From Anagrus nilaparvatae (Eukaryota > Arthropoda > Insecta > Hymenoptera > Mymaridae): a DNA stretch of 64,000 nt. Location of the stretch: assembly GCA_022575985.1 (NCBI GenBank), contig JAKSXM010000288.1, positions 4,491,501-4,555,500 of the forward strand, given 5' to 3'. The notes beneath the pieces were generated by a model. The model did not search any database and was not told the origin of the DNA. It was given only the letters and a program-made list of their open reading frames with translations. Position numbers and translations under genes: made by a program. Of the stretch, positions 44,999 to 55,899 are shown one piece after another. Position 1 is the stretch's first letter. Each line of letters opens with the position of its first letter.

Positions 44999-46605
44999 TA
45001 TTGCGAAAACTGATTTTTTAGACACCTTGATTTTTTTATCCAGACCTTTCAACTTAAAAAAAAAAATTTATTAATTATCTCAACTTGATTACTCATTGTT
45101 AATTTCAGTAAAAGCTTTCTGATTTATTGTTCCCTTATTTTACGTAATAGATGGCCCTGAAAAAGGCTGGTGGTTTTTTTTGAGCATTTGATATGTGACC
45201 CCAGTCACACGTTCTAAAAATCAATAAATCACAAGCACACAACAAATTCAATCACCAAGGTCAAAAACATACAAAGAGAAATCAAAAACTTAAGTGCCTA
45301 AAAGTAACACTCATAATTAAAGAAAATTATAATTGGTATCATTAAAATTATTGATCAATAGGGCTAATGAAATAACTTATGTATTTAATGCGTAAAAATA
45401 TTGTTTTCAATTGTGATATTTCGGAAATTATAATTTTTATTTATTTATTTTTAAGGAATTTGGTTTTGAAAAAAATCATATTTTTAATAATTCTCACTAA
45501 TACGGAAAATTTTTTTCTGTTACCTCTTAAAAAAAAATTTTACCGAAAATGAAACTGGTTTAAAAAAATAATAAAAAGACTTCCAAAAAACAAGAATAGG
45601 ACCAAGGAAGTGAAAATTCTAGGAAATGATATTTTTTTGTAATTTGAAGAAAAATTTCTTTAAGAGTGTTATGAATAATTTATATGCAGTATAAATATTT
45701 ATTTAAATAAATTCATAAGTAGCTTATTGGTCCTCGAATCCGATTAGTTATTTTTGAGAAATATTTTTATTCATTTGTTTTACATATATATATTAATTTT
45801 TAAATTTTAATATTTACATATGCAAATATACTAAAAAGAAAAATCTGAATTGGTAATTTTAATAATTTGTACTTCAATGATTTAAAAATTTTCAATAATT
45901 GATCATTTCTGAATAATTGAAAATAAAAGAAAAGACCTAAAGCAATTTTAATTAATACCCCGAACCCGAATTATTCTAATTCCCTGAACTAAAATTATTT
46001 TAATTTCCTAAATTCAAATTACTGTTATAAATTTATAAATTTCCACCTCCTATACTCCCTTTCAACCGTAGTGCTCTCTTCAAATACCTACCCTATGAAT
46101 ATGTTCCTGTAAAAAAAATTGGTATTCTATTACACTTGTATAAAATTTTATTCATTTTTTAGCTAATTTTACGTTACAGAATTAACGAGAAGTACCAGTT
46201 TGACCCCCCCAAAAAAAATTTAAGGACCTTTTTTAGCAAAATTTTTGTAATTTGATTCAAATGACCCCCCCAAAATATTTTCTAGATCCGCCTCTGCATA
46301 AAATGATTTTAATTAGCGAAAACGAATAAATAATTAACGAAAAACAATAATTAACAACCTAAACCGTATTTTGACTAGAGTATAAACTGTCAAAGCCAAT
46401 GTTTTACTAATAACTACTTTTGTTTTAAAAAATTAATACAGTGAGTGTATCTATTGCGCGTTAACCTGCCAAATTAATAGTGTCAGATTACCTTCTAATA
46501 ATTTATATTTATTTACATTTACAAATATTTACAACAAATAGTTAACAATAAATAACTAGAAAATAAATAAAAGTAAACAAAAGTTATCTTTGAACTAGAA
46601 ATTTC
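44999..46605. other. Intergenic DNA, repeat debris
   Basis: A diverged family Z-like fragment lies at about 45955-46110 (CCCCGAACCCGAATTATTCT and CAAATACCTACCCTATGAAT). Two GACCCCCCCA(A) runs occur at 46203 and 46262, the second followed by TCTAGATCCGCCTCTGC, a typical repeat end. No gene. Confidence 0.5.
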
Positions 46606-47517
46606 TTAAACAAGTTCAGCATTTTTATCAATCCAATTACGATGATAAGCAATTTCTGTATAAACACCTGGAAAATTAGGATCTCCGCATTTATGAGTCC
46701 AAGAAACAATACCAGCTAATCTTTCTCCAATCACTAAAGGTCCACCAGAATCACCAAAACATGCACCTTTATGGTACTTTCCATAATAATCAGCACAAAT
46801 ATGACCATCAGCTACAACTTCATTTGTTTTATTGTATGCGCTTTTACATTCAGATTTATCAACAATTGGTACTTCAGTTTTGTATAAAGTTGATGGTGAA
46901 ATATTCAAGAAATTTTGCTTTCCCCATCCAGAAACGGTAGCCATAACACCTACTGGTGATTCTTCATTCAAGTTAAAAAGTTCAATTTTTTTAATATTTT
47001 TATCAAGATTAAAAGGTTCTTTTAGTTTAAGCAAACAAATATCATTTTTCGGAACATTAAATTTATCAACTGTAAAATTTTCATGTTTTATAATTTTTTC
47101 AACAAACCGAACTTGACCCCCAAATAACCAATAATTTGAACCTCCACGTACACTTACTCTCGATGGTTCAATATTACAGCAATGAGCAGCTGTTAATACA
47201 AAATTTTCTGATATAATACTTCCTCCACATTTGTGAAGATAATAATGAGTAATGCTAACTTGATATGGATGTTTTTCTATTTTTGTAGGTTCGCCATGCC
47301 ATACTCGATTATTGGAATATACATTAGTTTTTGTTTCGTCATTGTGAGTCACTGCAGAATTAACTGTAAATAATTTTCATTGTTATCAAATCATCAAAAA
47401 ATGAATAAATGTTTTATATATAGGAAATTTTAAAAGTTAGAAAAGTTAGTAAGAAAAGTCTTGCGACTTACCAAAAGCAGTAACTTGTAAGATAACTATT
47501 GTAATAAATAAAAACAT
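46606..47517 (-). CDS. Secreted trypsin-fold serine protease, elastase-like pocket (protease F)
   Basis: Model: exon 1 47517-47472 (46 nt, MFLFITIVILQVTAF, donor GGTAAG), intron 108 nt, exon 2 47363-46606 (acceptor TTTACAG), total 267 aa. Mature start VWHG after Arg35. Triad: His76 (TAAHCC), Asp123 (KNDICLL), Ser221 (GDSGGP). Position 189 is Gly (KGACFGDSG) and the residue at 216 appears to be Thr (VSWTHKC), with Gly226 (PGVY). An uncharged, partly narrowed S1 pocket suggests small or hydrophobic P1 residues rather than Lys/Arg. Eight cysteines: beside the three core pairs there is one after Cys58 and one two residues after Asp102, which might form an extra bond. The 94-aa frame on the opposite strand (46832-47116) is a shadow. 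Confidence 0.92.
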
Positions 47518-47572
47518 GCTTATAATAAAAAAGACGACACTTAACTGTTTTTTAAATATAATATTTATTTGA

Positions 47573-47579
47573 TTTTATA
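47573..47579 (-). promoter_or_regulatory. TATA box of protease F
   Basis: TATAAAA on the minus strand, 56-62 bp before the ATG at 47517. Confidence 0.45.
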
Positions 47580-48635
47580 CTGCAAAAGTTTGATAAACAA
47601 CCATAAAATTTAAGATGACATAAATTCACATTTACTTTCATATTTTTATCTGTTTTTTATGTAATTTCGTTACATTAAAATTGTTTGTAAAAATTCAGGT
47701 TATTTTAAAATTAAAACAGTTTACTTTTGTTATCAATAAATACATAAATACTTTTTCTGAATTAAAATATTAAAAAAACTGTAAATTTAGTAAAAAGGGA
47801 GAGGAATATAAGAAATTTGCTTTTGTTAAATATGACTTTAGATTCTCATAAGCGATGTTTTTTTTGAAAAAAAACGTCAGTTTTTAATTTTTAGTAACGG
47901 TTTTGACGATAATGACGAAAATGTGACCCATTTACGCAAAATTGAAAAATTGATGTTTTGAAAGTAGCGCACATTTTTTTAACCTATACAAATCGACTTG
48001 AATATCGATCACCACGTATGATAAAATAAAGGGCAATTCGTGGGATATAATACTTTTTCAAGCTGTTTTTCAAGATAAATTTTTTATTTTGAATATTAAA
48101 AAATTTATAACGCCAAATAAAAACATCCAATTTGGACGTACTAGATCTCAAAATTTTCAATAAACGGTCTAATTTGTTGTTAAGTTCTAACTTTTTTATT
48201 TTAGGCTCAGCTGTTCATAATATATCCTAAAATTAACACAATACAAAAAACATGAGAAAATGGGAGTTTTATTAAAATTTTTTTTAGGAAAGCAGATATA
48301 ATTTTTTTGAAAAAACGGAGAAAAATTACATGAAAAATTACTTTTTTAGACAAAGATTTACTTTTTTTGCTAAAATTTACTGCTATATCAACAGCTTTTG
48401 TAGATGGAGCCTTACTAATAGAATTCTGCTTGTGGTTATCGAAATTTATTTTCTTGCTCAAACAATTTCAAATGACCTGCTAACCACAAGCGAAATTACG
48501 AAAGCTACAAGCAAAATTCTGTTTGTTATGGAATAATTTCATTTTCAGCAAAAATATTTTTTTCATTGTACTTAATTTTTGAGTAGTTAAAAATTTCATG
48601 AATGTAAGGCGTAATTATAAAATTAATATAAATGA
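47580..48635. other. Intergenic DNA, no gene
   Basis: Two overlapping opposite frames (48207-48461, 48330-48536) are Lys/Phe-rich low-complexity readings; no family recognised. Confidence 0.45.
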
Positions 48636-48865
48636 TCACGGAGAAAAATATTTTGTATATTTTACAAGGTTAATTTTAGTAAAACGGGGTTAGTTTTAAA
48701 AACAAAAAAATTTTGTAAATTTTACAAATATGAAGTCAGAATATTGTAATTCTAACTATAAACATGGTTATATTTACAAAATATTTGAACAGAAAATAAC
48801 AAAACTTTATAATGTAAACATAACCAGCAATTTTGGTTATTTTTAACAGTTATTTTTCTCCGTGA
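48636..48865. mobile_element. 230-bp MITE with TCACGGAGAAAAATA ends
   Basis: TCACGGAGAAAAATA at the left and TATTTTTCTCCGTGA at the right are exact inverted repeats; inner parts (TTTTACAA, GGTTATATTTAC and partners) are partly inverted. No clear target duplication. No coding capacity. Confidence 0.7.
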
Positions 48866-49699
48866 TTTTATGACCATTTTTATTTTTACTGCAAAAGTAT
48901 CGACTCAAATTCATCTTATGAGTTGTTTACATATACAAGTGCATTGATTATTGAGAAGTTAAATGATTACAATTATATTCTATTTAAATCCACATTTTAA
49001 TTATTAATTATTATATTATGTTATTATATAAAATCCATTTTTAGTTTTTCTAAAAGTTTTTTCACTTAATTTACCAACTAAAGTTTTATCAGAATAGGTA
49101 AAGAAAGAAACGATTGAATGAATACTATTTATGATATGGTATATTTTTATTTTAAAAGCATTTAAATTCTTTATCTATATAATATTTGCTTAATTATTTT
49201 ACATTTTTATATTTGGGTTACTGTTACAGCAATATAAATTATTCATAATAAAATTTTAATAATATGAATCAGTGCATTTTCTTGATAAAAAATTAGGATT
49301 TGTCATGTTGAATAAAAAACTTTATTTTTCCAGATGCAATGGTTTGGTGGCCAAACTTACGTACATTTCTGACGGTTAATAATTGTCTAAAACTATCGTG
49401 GAGCAAAAAATTGAAATTTTTTTGAATGAGAAAGCGTAAGTAGTCACATTAGGAATAATAGATAACCTTTTTTTACAATTTTAGTTTGACATTTTACGTA
49501 AAAGAGCAAATATAAAGTTCTGTCCAGATCAGATAATAGTCGGGTGTCGGACAAATGTACCGAATTTTTGGTGAGGATACTTATTTTGCAGGAGAAAATA
49601 TATTTCTTTCTATGAATACGTTTCCGGGAATCAAATTCTGATTTAATGTCATCAAATTCTTATTTACTGCTCATGCGCGAAAAATTAGCAACTGATTTA
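48866..49699. other. Intergenic DNA, nothing recognised
   Basis: AT-rich without supported genes or bounded repeats. Confidence 0.45.
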
Positions 49700-50200
49700 A
49701 ATATCTGAAAATGTACAGTTTGTGTTCTACTCCGGTAAAATCGCGTTTTAGGGTATTACTGACGAATTTCGGGGTCTTTTCTAGAAGAAATTAGTGCTTC
49801 ACCCTTCAATTTGCAAAAACTACTTCTAAAAAGGGTATTTTTGCTGTAGTCACGCTGTCTAATAAAAGTTGGCACTTCACTTATTTAAAATAGCAAATAC
49901 TACCTATATATATAAAAAGGGTATTTTTTATTTAAATCACGTTTTTGAAAATTTAAGGGTACTCGCCAAAATCACGTTTTTGGAAATTTAAGGGTACTCG
50001 TAAATTTTGAGTAATTCGTGAACAGCGACCTAAAAAACCCACAGATACCAAATCTGGACTCTCGGAGTTCACATACACCAAAAATAATCCTTTTTAGTGG
50101 TAGCTTTTGACAATTTAAAATTGTTCCGCTTATTTCACCCAGAAAAGACTCCAAAATTCGTGATCAGCAACCCGAAAAACCTGTAGTCCTGCTCATGACA
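49700..50200. repeat. Inverted/tandem repeat cluster related to 60.4-61.05 kb
   Basis: Blocks AAAATCGCGTTTTAGGGTAT, ACTGACGAATTTCGGGGTCT and TTTGCAAAAACTACTTCTAA on the left are roughly mirrored by ACCAAAAATAATCCTTTTTA, GTGATCAGCAACCCGAAAAA and similar on the right. The 60-aa frame at 49972-50154 is repeat-derived. Confidence 0.55.
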
Positions 50201-50296
50201 GCCAGTAACTAAACACCCCCTTCCGTGATTTTATTGGAGCATTCCTGTTAATTAAGTTATTAATGTCATTTTCATGTATCGGAAATATTTATATAT

Positions 50297-51930
50297 GGGC
50301 ATATCTCACCAAGTGGTTATATTTCTAATTTTATAAAATAAATTTTATTTTTGAGAGCACAATAACGAAATTTGGACAGAAGTTTAATAAAACAATAAAA
50401 ATTAAGATTTTCTTTGCGTAACTTAATTTTAAGCTACGGCGTTTGATAAATGAACTTCTTAAATTAAAAAATATATTTAAGGTTATAATTACTAAATGAT
50501 GAAATTAGTTCTCAATAAATAATGGAAAATATAGAGGTATATAACAATAAATTTTATTTATGTCCAAAAACCAATAATAAGAAGATAAATTTTTAATTTT
50601 TTTATAAACAAAAAATTAAATGTTCTACAGACTGCGCTATAGGTATAGCTAGGCTAAGCTCCCTGAATCTTTAACTCATTGCTCCTCGGATTGCTCACAT
50701 AAAGCCTAAAATATAGTTAACGTTAAAGTTACTGCTAAAATCATGGGAAATCAAAAGGGGGGTGGTAAGGGTAATTGCCTACCCTGAGCTCCAAAAAATG
50801 CATGTTTTTTATTCATAATTTTGTTTTTTTATACAAATTTCATAAGAAAACATACAAAATTTTGCTTAAGCGCCCCACCCCCTTAGGCCCTTTTCTGAAT
50901 CCACCACTGGTTAAAATATGATCGCATTATCTTATTATAATTTATTAAATCATTTGGTTGTGCCTTCTATGATTTTTGAAACATTTTTTTAGAGTTTTTG
51001 ATTTTTTTCAAAATGTATATTTCTTGAAATATAGATTTTAATGATCTACTAAGTATGACCTACAACTACAAAATTTTATTTATTTTTTTAAAGCACTAAA
51101 TTCAAATCAAAAACATCTTTTTTGAACTATAAGAATGAAATATACGTAATTCTTACACGTTTGTTATTTTTAGGTTATTGGTAAACAACGCTTCTAAATT
51201 GTACGATTAGTTTATATAAATCTGAGGTTTATACATACAACGCATTGAATTAAGCTATGCCGTTTTTTTAAACTGAAATCTTATAACATTTTACATAAAT
51301 CACAAAAGATTTTGCGAAGATTTTTTAAAAATTGAACGAGTGCCATTAAAAAATGTGATTTTAGTACCAAAATTACGCATCGACAACAAAGCCTTTTGAT
51401 GTCGATATCTACTAAATTATTGGAGGCACCAGTTTTTCTCAAATCACTTTCAAATTGTGAAACATTATACAGAATTTTGAGAATAGTTAGAAGTAAAAAT
51501 TGTTCACGGCATTCATTTGTGGCTTAAAAAACTTTCTTTGGTCGTGTTGATTAGAAAATGTGGTTCCCCATATTTCAGCTAGCAGAATTTTTTTTAGTAA
51601 AGGAGCACAATGTTTTAATTATGTGAAGAAATTAAATATATCATTAATTTATCAAAATCTATTTATAAAAAGGCAAATAGTTTTACGGCATTCCCTCTGT
51701 AATGTTAAGAATTTAAAAAACTTAAGAAGGTTACCAACAAAATATTAGGGTTTCAAATCATTCCAAGGCTGTTATTTCATAATAATTAAAGAAATTAGGC
51801 AAAAAAGTTTCGTGAGGCTTGAGAAGAAATATATTTAAATAAATTTTAATAATTTTTTTTTTAAACAGAAAGCTGGATTTTCATTAAAGCTCTCATATAT
51901 GCAATATAACCACTTGGTGAGATATGCCCT
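50297..51930. mobile_element. 1.6-kb element with 27-bp terminal inverted repeats
   Basis: GGGCATATCTCACCAAGTGG followed by TTATATT at 50297 is exactly mirrored by AATATAACCACTTGGTGAGA TATGCCC ending at about 51930. Flanks TATAT and TTATA allow a possible TATA duplication but it is not exact. The interior has only a 62-aa frame (51560-51748) with no recognisable transposase motif, so the element looks non-autonomous or decayed. Confidence 0.7.
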
Positions 51931-52835
51931 TATACGGATTTAAGATTAGCTAGTAATATGTAGTAATTGAAGAGTGTCAATGTCAAGAATTAAAAATTGA
52001 TATTTTTTTGTTTAATTTATGTTAAGATAACCTAAAAAAATTTTTGAATACTAATCGTTTTTTAAAAGTTATACCTTGAAGGCTTACTACTTAACAGAGC
52101 AATACTAACTCAGTTATAGAATTTAAATCTTATGCACAAAAATGGCCCTTGATGGAATGTTTCGATTCGAAGTAAGTTTTTTATATTCTGTTTTTGAGCT
52201 GTACTCAAAAATCATAATGTATAATTAAATTGTATAGGTACTATTGTGCAAAGAAAACTTGCATGAAGCTTATTTTTCGTAAATGCATTTTTTTTTCTAA
52301 TTGATCCAAAAATTTTAATTTAACAAAATTTACTGTCTTTATTTTTTTATCTGCAAATTAATAAATTAAGTGGTCTCAAGGTAATGCAGATAAGGAATAT
52401 TATTACAATATAGAAAAAGATAAAAATTATATGGAATTTTAAAATAAAAATTATAATATTTTTATCTGAAATAACATCATAAATATATATTTTAATTCTT
52501 TTTATTAAAATTTTTTAAGTAGACGAAGATTGTAATAATCAATGCGCCAGCATTGCTAAATGCATCCAAAAATTTTATCAGCACGAGAATGGATCTACCT
52601 CACTGGAACGTATGTATTTTAGTTCACTGAAACCGATTTTGAAGGTTTCATCCATTTTCGGTCAGCCAGTTTTGACTTTTTGAGTAATGAACGCTATTTC
52701 ATAAATAATCAGCAAAAAATTAGCAAGATAGGTAAATTCTTGAAAAGAATTGTTAATTGAGCCTATGTATTAAAGCCCATCAGTTTGAATTTTCAGAATC
52801 TGATTCTAAAATCAGATTTTACATTTGAGATATTA
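51931..52835. other. 3' flank of protease G, no gene
   Basis: AT-rich DNA; nothing supported. Confidence 0.45.
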
Positions 52836-55570
52836 TTAAATTCCAGTATGTTTCTTAATCCAATCTCGATAATAAGAAACTTCTGTATAAACTCCTGGAA
52901 AATAAGGTTCTCCACATTCAAATCCATATGAAGTAATACCTGCTAATCTACCCTCAATCACAAGCGGACCGCCAGAATCACCAGAACAAGAATCTACTCC
53001 ACCTTGACCATAAAAACCAGCACAAATATTACTTTTTGATAAACCACCATATATTTTGTAAGCATCATTGCATAGTGATTTGTCAACTATTGGAACTTCA
53101 GCTTTGTGCAAAGTCATAGATAGAATATTATATTTGCTTTTTCTTCCCCATCCAGAAATAGAAGCCATAGTACCAGGTTTTATATTTTCATTTGCATTAA
53201 AAAGTGAAATTGGCTTAGTATTTATATTGAGCATAAAAGGGTCAGATAATTTAAGTAAGCAAATATCATTAACTACATTATCTTCATCATAATTTTCATG
53301 TTTTATAATCTTTTCTACATAACGAACTTGGCCTAAAAATATCCAATAATCTGAACCACTACGTACAATTACTGATGAGGCATCAATTTCGCAGCAATGT
53401 GCAGCAGTTAGAACATGATATTTTGAAATAATGATACCACCACAATGAGGTAATTTAAAAATAAATTTTTTTTGTTCTAGAAAGACTTGATAAGGAAACT
53501 CATCTATTGATGCTGAATTGCCATGCCAAATCCTGGGAGTTGGATAGAATTTATTTTCTTCCATAGAATTTACTGAAAATAATGGTTATTTTAATATAAA
53601 TAAAAAAGATTATGTTTTTTAATTATAAAGTGCAGTTAAAAAAATAATAATAAAGAGGGAATTTAAAAAAAAAAATGCTGTAATATTTTGAAGGAAATAT
53701 TTGGGGAAATTAGGAAAATTCAGGTAAAATAAATTCACACGTGATTAAAATAATAAAGTTAATTATTAAAATGCACTTATGGAATATACAAAATTTAAAA
53801 GTAGATTAGCGGACTGTATAAATAAGAAAAAGTTAATTAATAAAATAAATGATTTGAACTTCACTGAATTTGATTATGATTTAATCGATTTGACACGCCG
53901 GGCGGCACATGTTTAGATTTAATTTGAATACTTGAATTAAATATGTTAAAAGCGCGACGACCGACCACAGAATGAGAGTGATGTATGCGCATGAATCGGT
54001 TTTATAGAACCGGTGAAAGTTAGAAGCAAGAGAAGGGGCCCTAAAACGGGGGGCCGATAAATTAAGTAATTATGATATCATGTAAGCGTTTAATTACCGC
54101 GAATATTTAAAGACAAAAATAGAAAAATATGATTTTATAGCTATTGGCCGCAACAAATGCAGTTGAGTAGTATATTTTGAAACTGGTATAAGAGTCCACG
54201 TAAAAAATGATACGGTTTTCACCAAGAGGGCTTTAAAATTGGGAAAATTCATATTTTGTGTATTTAAAAAAATGTTCCCAAGATGAGCCAAATATGACTT
54301 TTTTATGTGTCGTGATTAATATTTTAACCAGATTTACTTATAAGAAATTAATAGAAAGTTAACAATAGAGAATACTATCGGATTGTTGTATTTGAATTTT
54401 GCTTGAAATTTTAATTTTAAAGAATTTTCTTGAATATTCAAAGAAATTGCTTAAAAATTCAAGCAAATGCTTGAAAATGCAAACAAGTTGCTTGAAAATT
54501 CAGGAAAATTCTTGGAAATTAAAAATTCAAGCACAATTCAAGTGCCGCAGCTCTTGAAGAATGTAGAGCACCGTGTAGATTCTTTGTGATGTGATGCTTT
54601 AATTTCAGAAAATGAAAAAAGAATTGAAAATATCCATTTCTTTTAAATCTGGCAAATCTGGACTACTTAATTCAAAATTCTGCTTGGCTTATAGTGAAAT
54701 GCATTTAATTTTAGATGGTGGACCCGCAAAAAAATTTCAATAAACTCTTTCAGTAATAGATTAAAGCTACACTGTAAAAAGTATTTTCCTTATATTAAAA
54801 AAGAAATTAGATCATTTTCATTAGTAAATTTTCGAAAAAATTTATAATAATATTTGAAAAAAATCGTAAATTTACTAAATTTAGTATATTAACGAAAAAT
54901 TCGAGTATTCTCAATTTTTTTTCGAAAATTTACAAAAAATAGTTGTCAATTTGCGAAAAATAGTTGTTAATTTAAAACCTTTTTCGTAAATTCACAAAAA
55001 AAAATCGAGAATTCTCGAATTTTTCGATAATATACTAAAATTAGTAAGTTTACGATTTTTATCGAATATTTACAAATTTTTTTGAAAATAAACTAATTTT
55101 TCGAAAAAATTTTATTTTTTTGTTAATCTAAGGAAGTTACTTTTTACAGTGTATTGGTTTAAAAAATAAAAGTTAAAAAGTTTTAAATAAATTGTCTTAC
55201 TTTTTTAATAAAAGAGTTTATAAAAATATTTTATACGGTCCTTCCTAAATCTAATACAGCAACATGAATCATGTAGAATTTCGAACTCTATTCCAAAAAT
55301 CTAAATTTCTCAGTATTTACGATCCAAAGTTTATTATACCATTATTGCTTTTAGGAAATTGTTTTTATACATTATTTTTTTAATTTTGGATACTCAGTTG
55401 ACAAATTATGATAAATACGGTTCAAATATCCTAACTTCAAAATTCAACTTTTGCACACAGTTTGTAAAAAGGCTCCTTAAACAATATAAAAGTAACAAAA
55501 TTCGAATAAAAAGAAAATATAATTTACCAAATACAATTGCCCAAAAATAAAAAAACAATAATTTCATCAT
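52836..55570 (-). CDS. Secreted trypsin-like serine protease (protease G), 2-kb intron
   Basis: Model: exon 1 55570-55528 (43 nt, MMKLLFFYFWAIVF, donor GGTAAA), intron ~1955 bp, exon 2 53572-52836 (acceptor TTTTCAG), total 259 aa. Exon 2 is certain; exon 1 was chosen by its hydrophobic signal peptide, phase, and a TATA box 61-67 bp upstream. Activation after Arg28 gives IWHG; the propeptide is shorter than in the others. Triad: His73 (TAAHCC), Asp117 (VNDICLL), Ser214 (GDSGGP). Asp189 (VDSCSGDSG) with Gly216/Gly226: trypsin-like. Eight cysteines with the same extra pair of positions as protease F, so F and G are likely closest. The intron carries a TA-flanked palindromic MITE. The 74-aa frame at 53068-53292 is antisense shadow. 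Confidence 0.82.
53880..54060. other. GC-richer island in protease G intron
   Basis: Stretches such as GACACGCCGGGCGGCACATG, AGCGCGACGACCGACCACAG and GGGGCCCTAAAACGGGGGGC contrast with the surrounding AT-rich DNA. No frame or RNA fold could be assigned; probably an old retroposon fragment. Confidence 0.4.
54400..54560. repeat. Cluster of TTGCTTGAAAATTCAAGCAA-type motifs
   Basis: The self-complementary motif CTTGAAAATTCAAG and close variants recur six or more times. Related clusters lie at 37460-37530 and 62071-62359; the last is bounded by inverted ends. Confidence 0.65.
54770..55151. mobile_element. 382-bp palindromic MITE, TA duplication, copy 2
   Basis: Same family as 25594-26001: CACTGTAAAAAGTA start, ACTTTTTACAGTG end, TA on both sides (54768-54769, 55152-55153), with arms carrying AAATCGAGAATTCTCGAATT. 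It is inserted in the intron of protease G. Confidence 0.85.
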
Positions 55571-55630
55571 TTTCACAAAATTAAATTTCACTTTGACTAC
55601 TTTCTAAAATGATTACTTTTTTACGACTTC

Positions 55631-55637
55631 ATTTATA
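55631..55637 (-). promoter_or_regulatory. TATA box of protease G
   Basis: TATAAAT on the minus strand, 61-67 bp before the exon-1 ATG at 55570. Overlapping frames on both strands here (55609-55878, 55683-55865) are not supported as genes. Confidence 0.45.
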
Positions 55638-55899
55638 TTTCTCAGTCGTATTTATATTATTTTTAGCCAATATTAGATTCCCTTATCTACTCCTCGTAAA
55701 TTCAATAAGAAGAATTGATGATTTTAATATAAATGATGTTATAAAATTTATCATGCGTAAATATTTTATATATAAGAAAATACACACCGCGTACAAAGGA
55801 TTTTTCCATTCAAGAAGTCTTTCGATTTCCAGACAAAGTCCTCTAATTGTGCTAATTTTTAGCAATCTTTTTGTCTAAAGTAATAAATCTGTCAATTTC

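Noticed and set aside
46832..47116. 94-aa plus-strand frame
   Set aside because: Antisense shadow of protease F exon 2; a similar shadow lies over protease G at 53068-53292.
48207..48536. Overlapping opposite frames of 84 and 68 aa
   Set aside because: Low-complexity AT-rich sequence on both strands, no homology recognised.
54094..54291. Possible first exon for protease G ending at a GGTAAT donor near 54098
   Set aside because: No ATG at the right distance and no signal peptide; the exon at 55528-55570 fits far better.
55609..55878. 89-aa plus-strand frame
   Set aside because: Overlaps the predicted promoter of protease G and an opposite frame; no domain seen.
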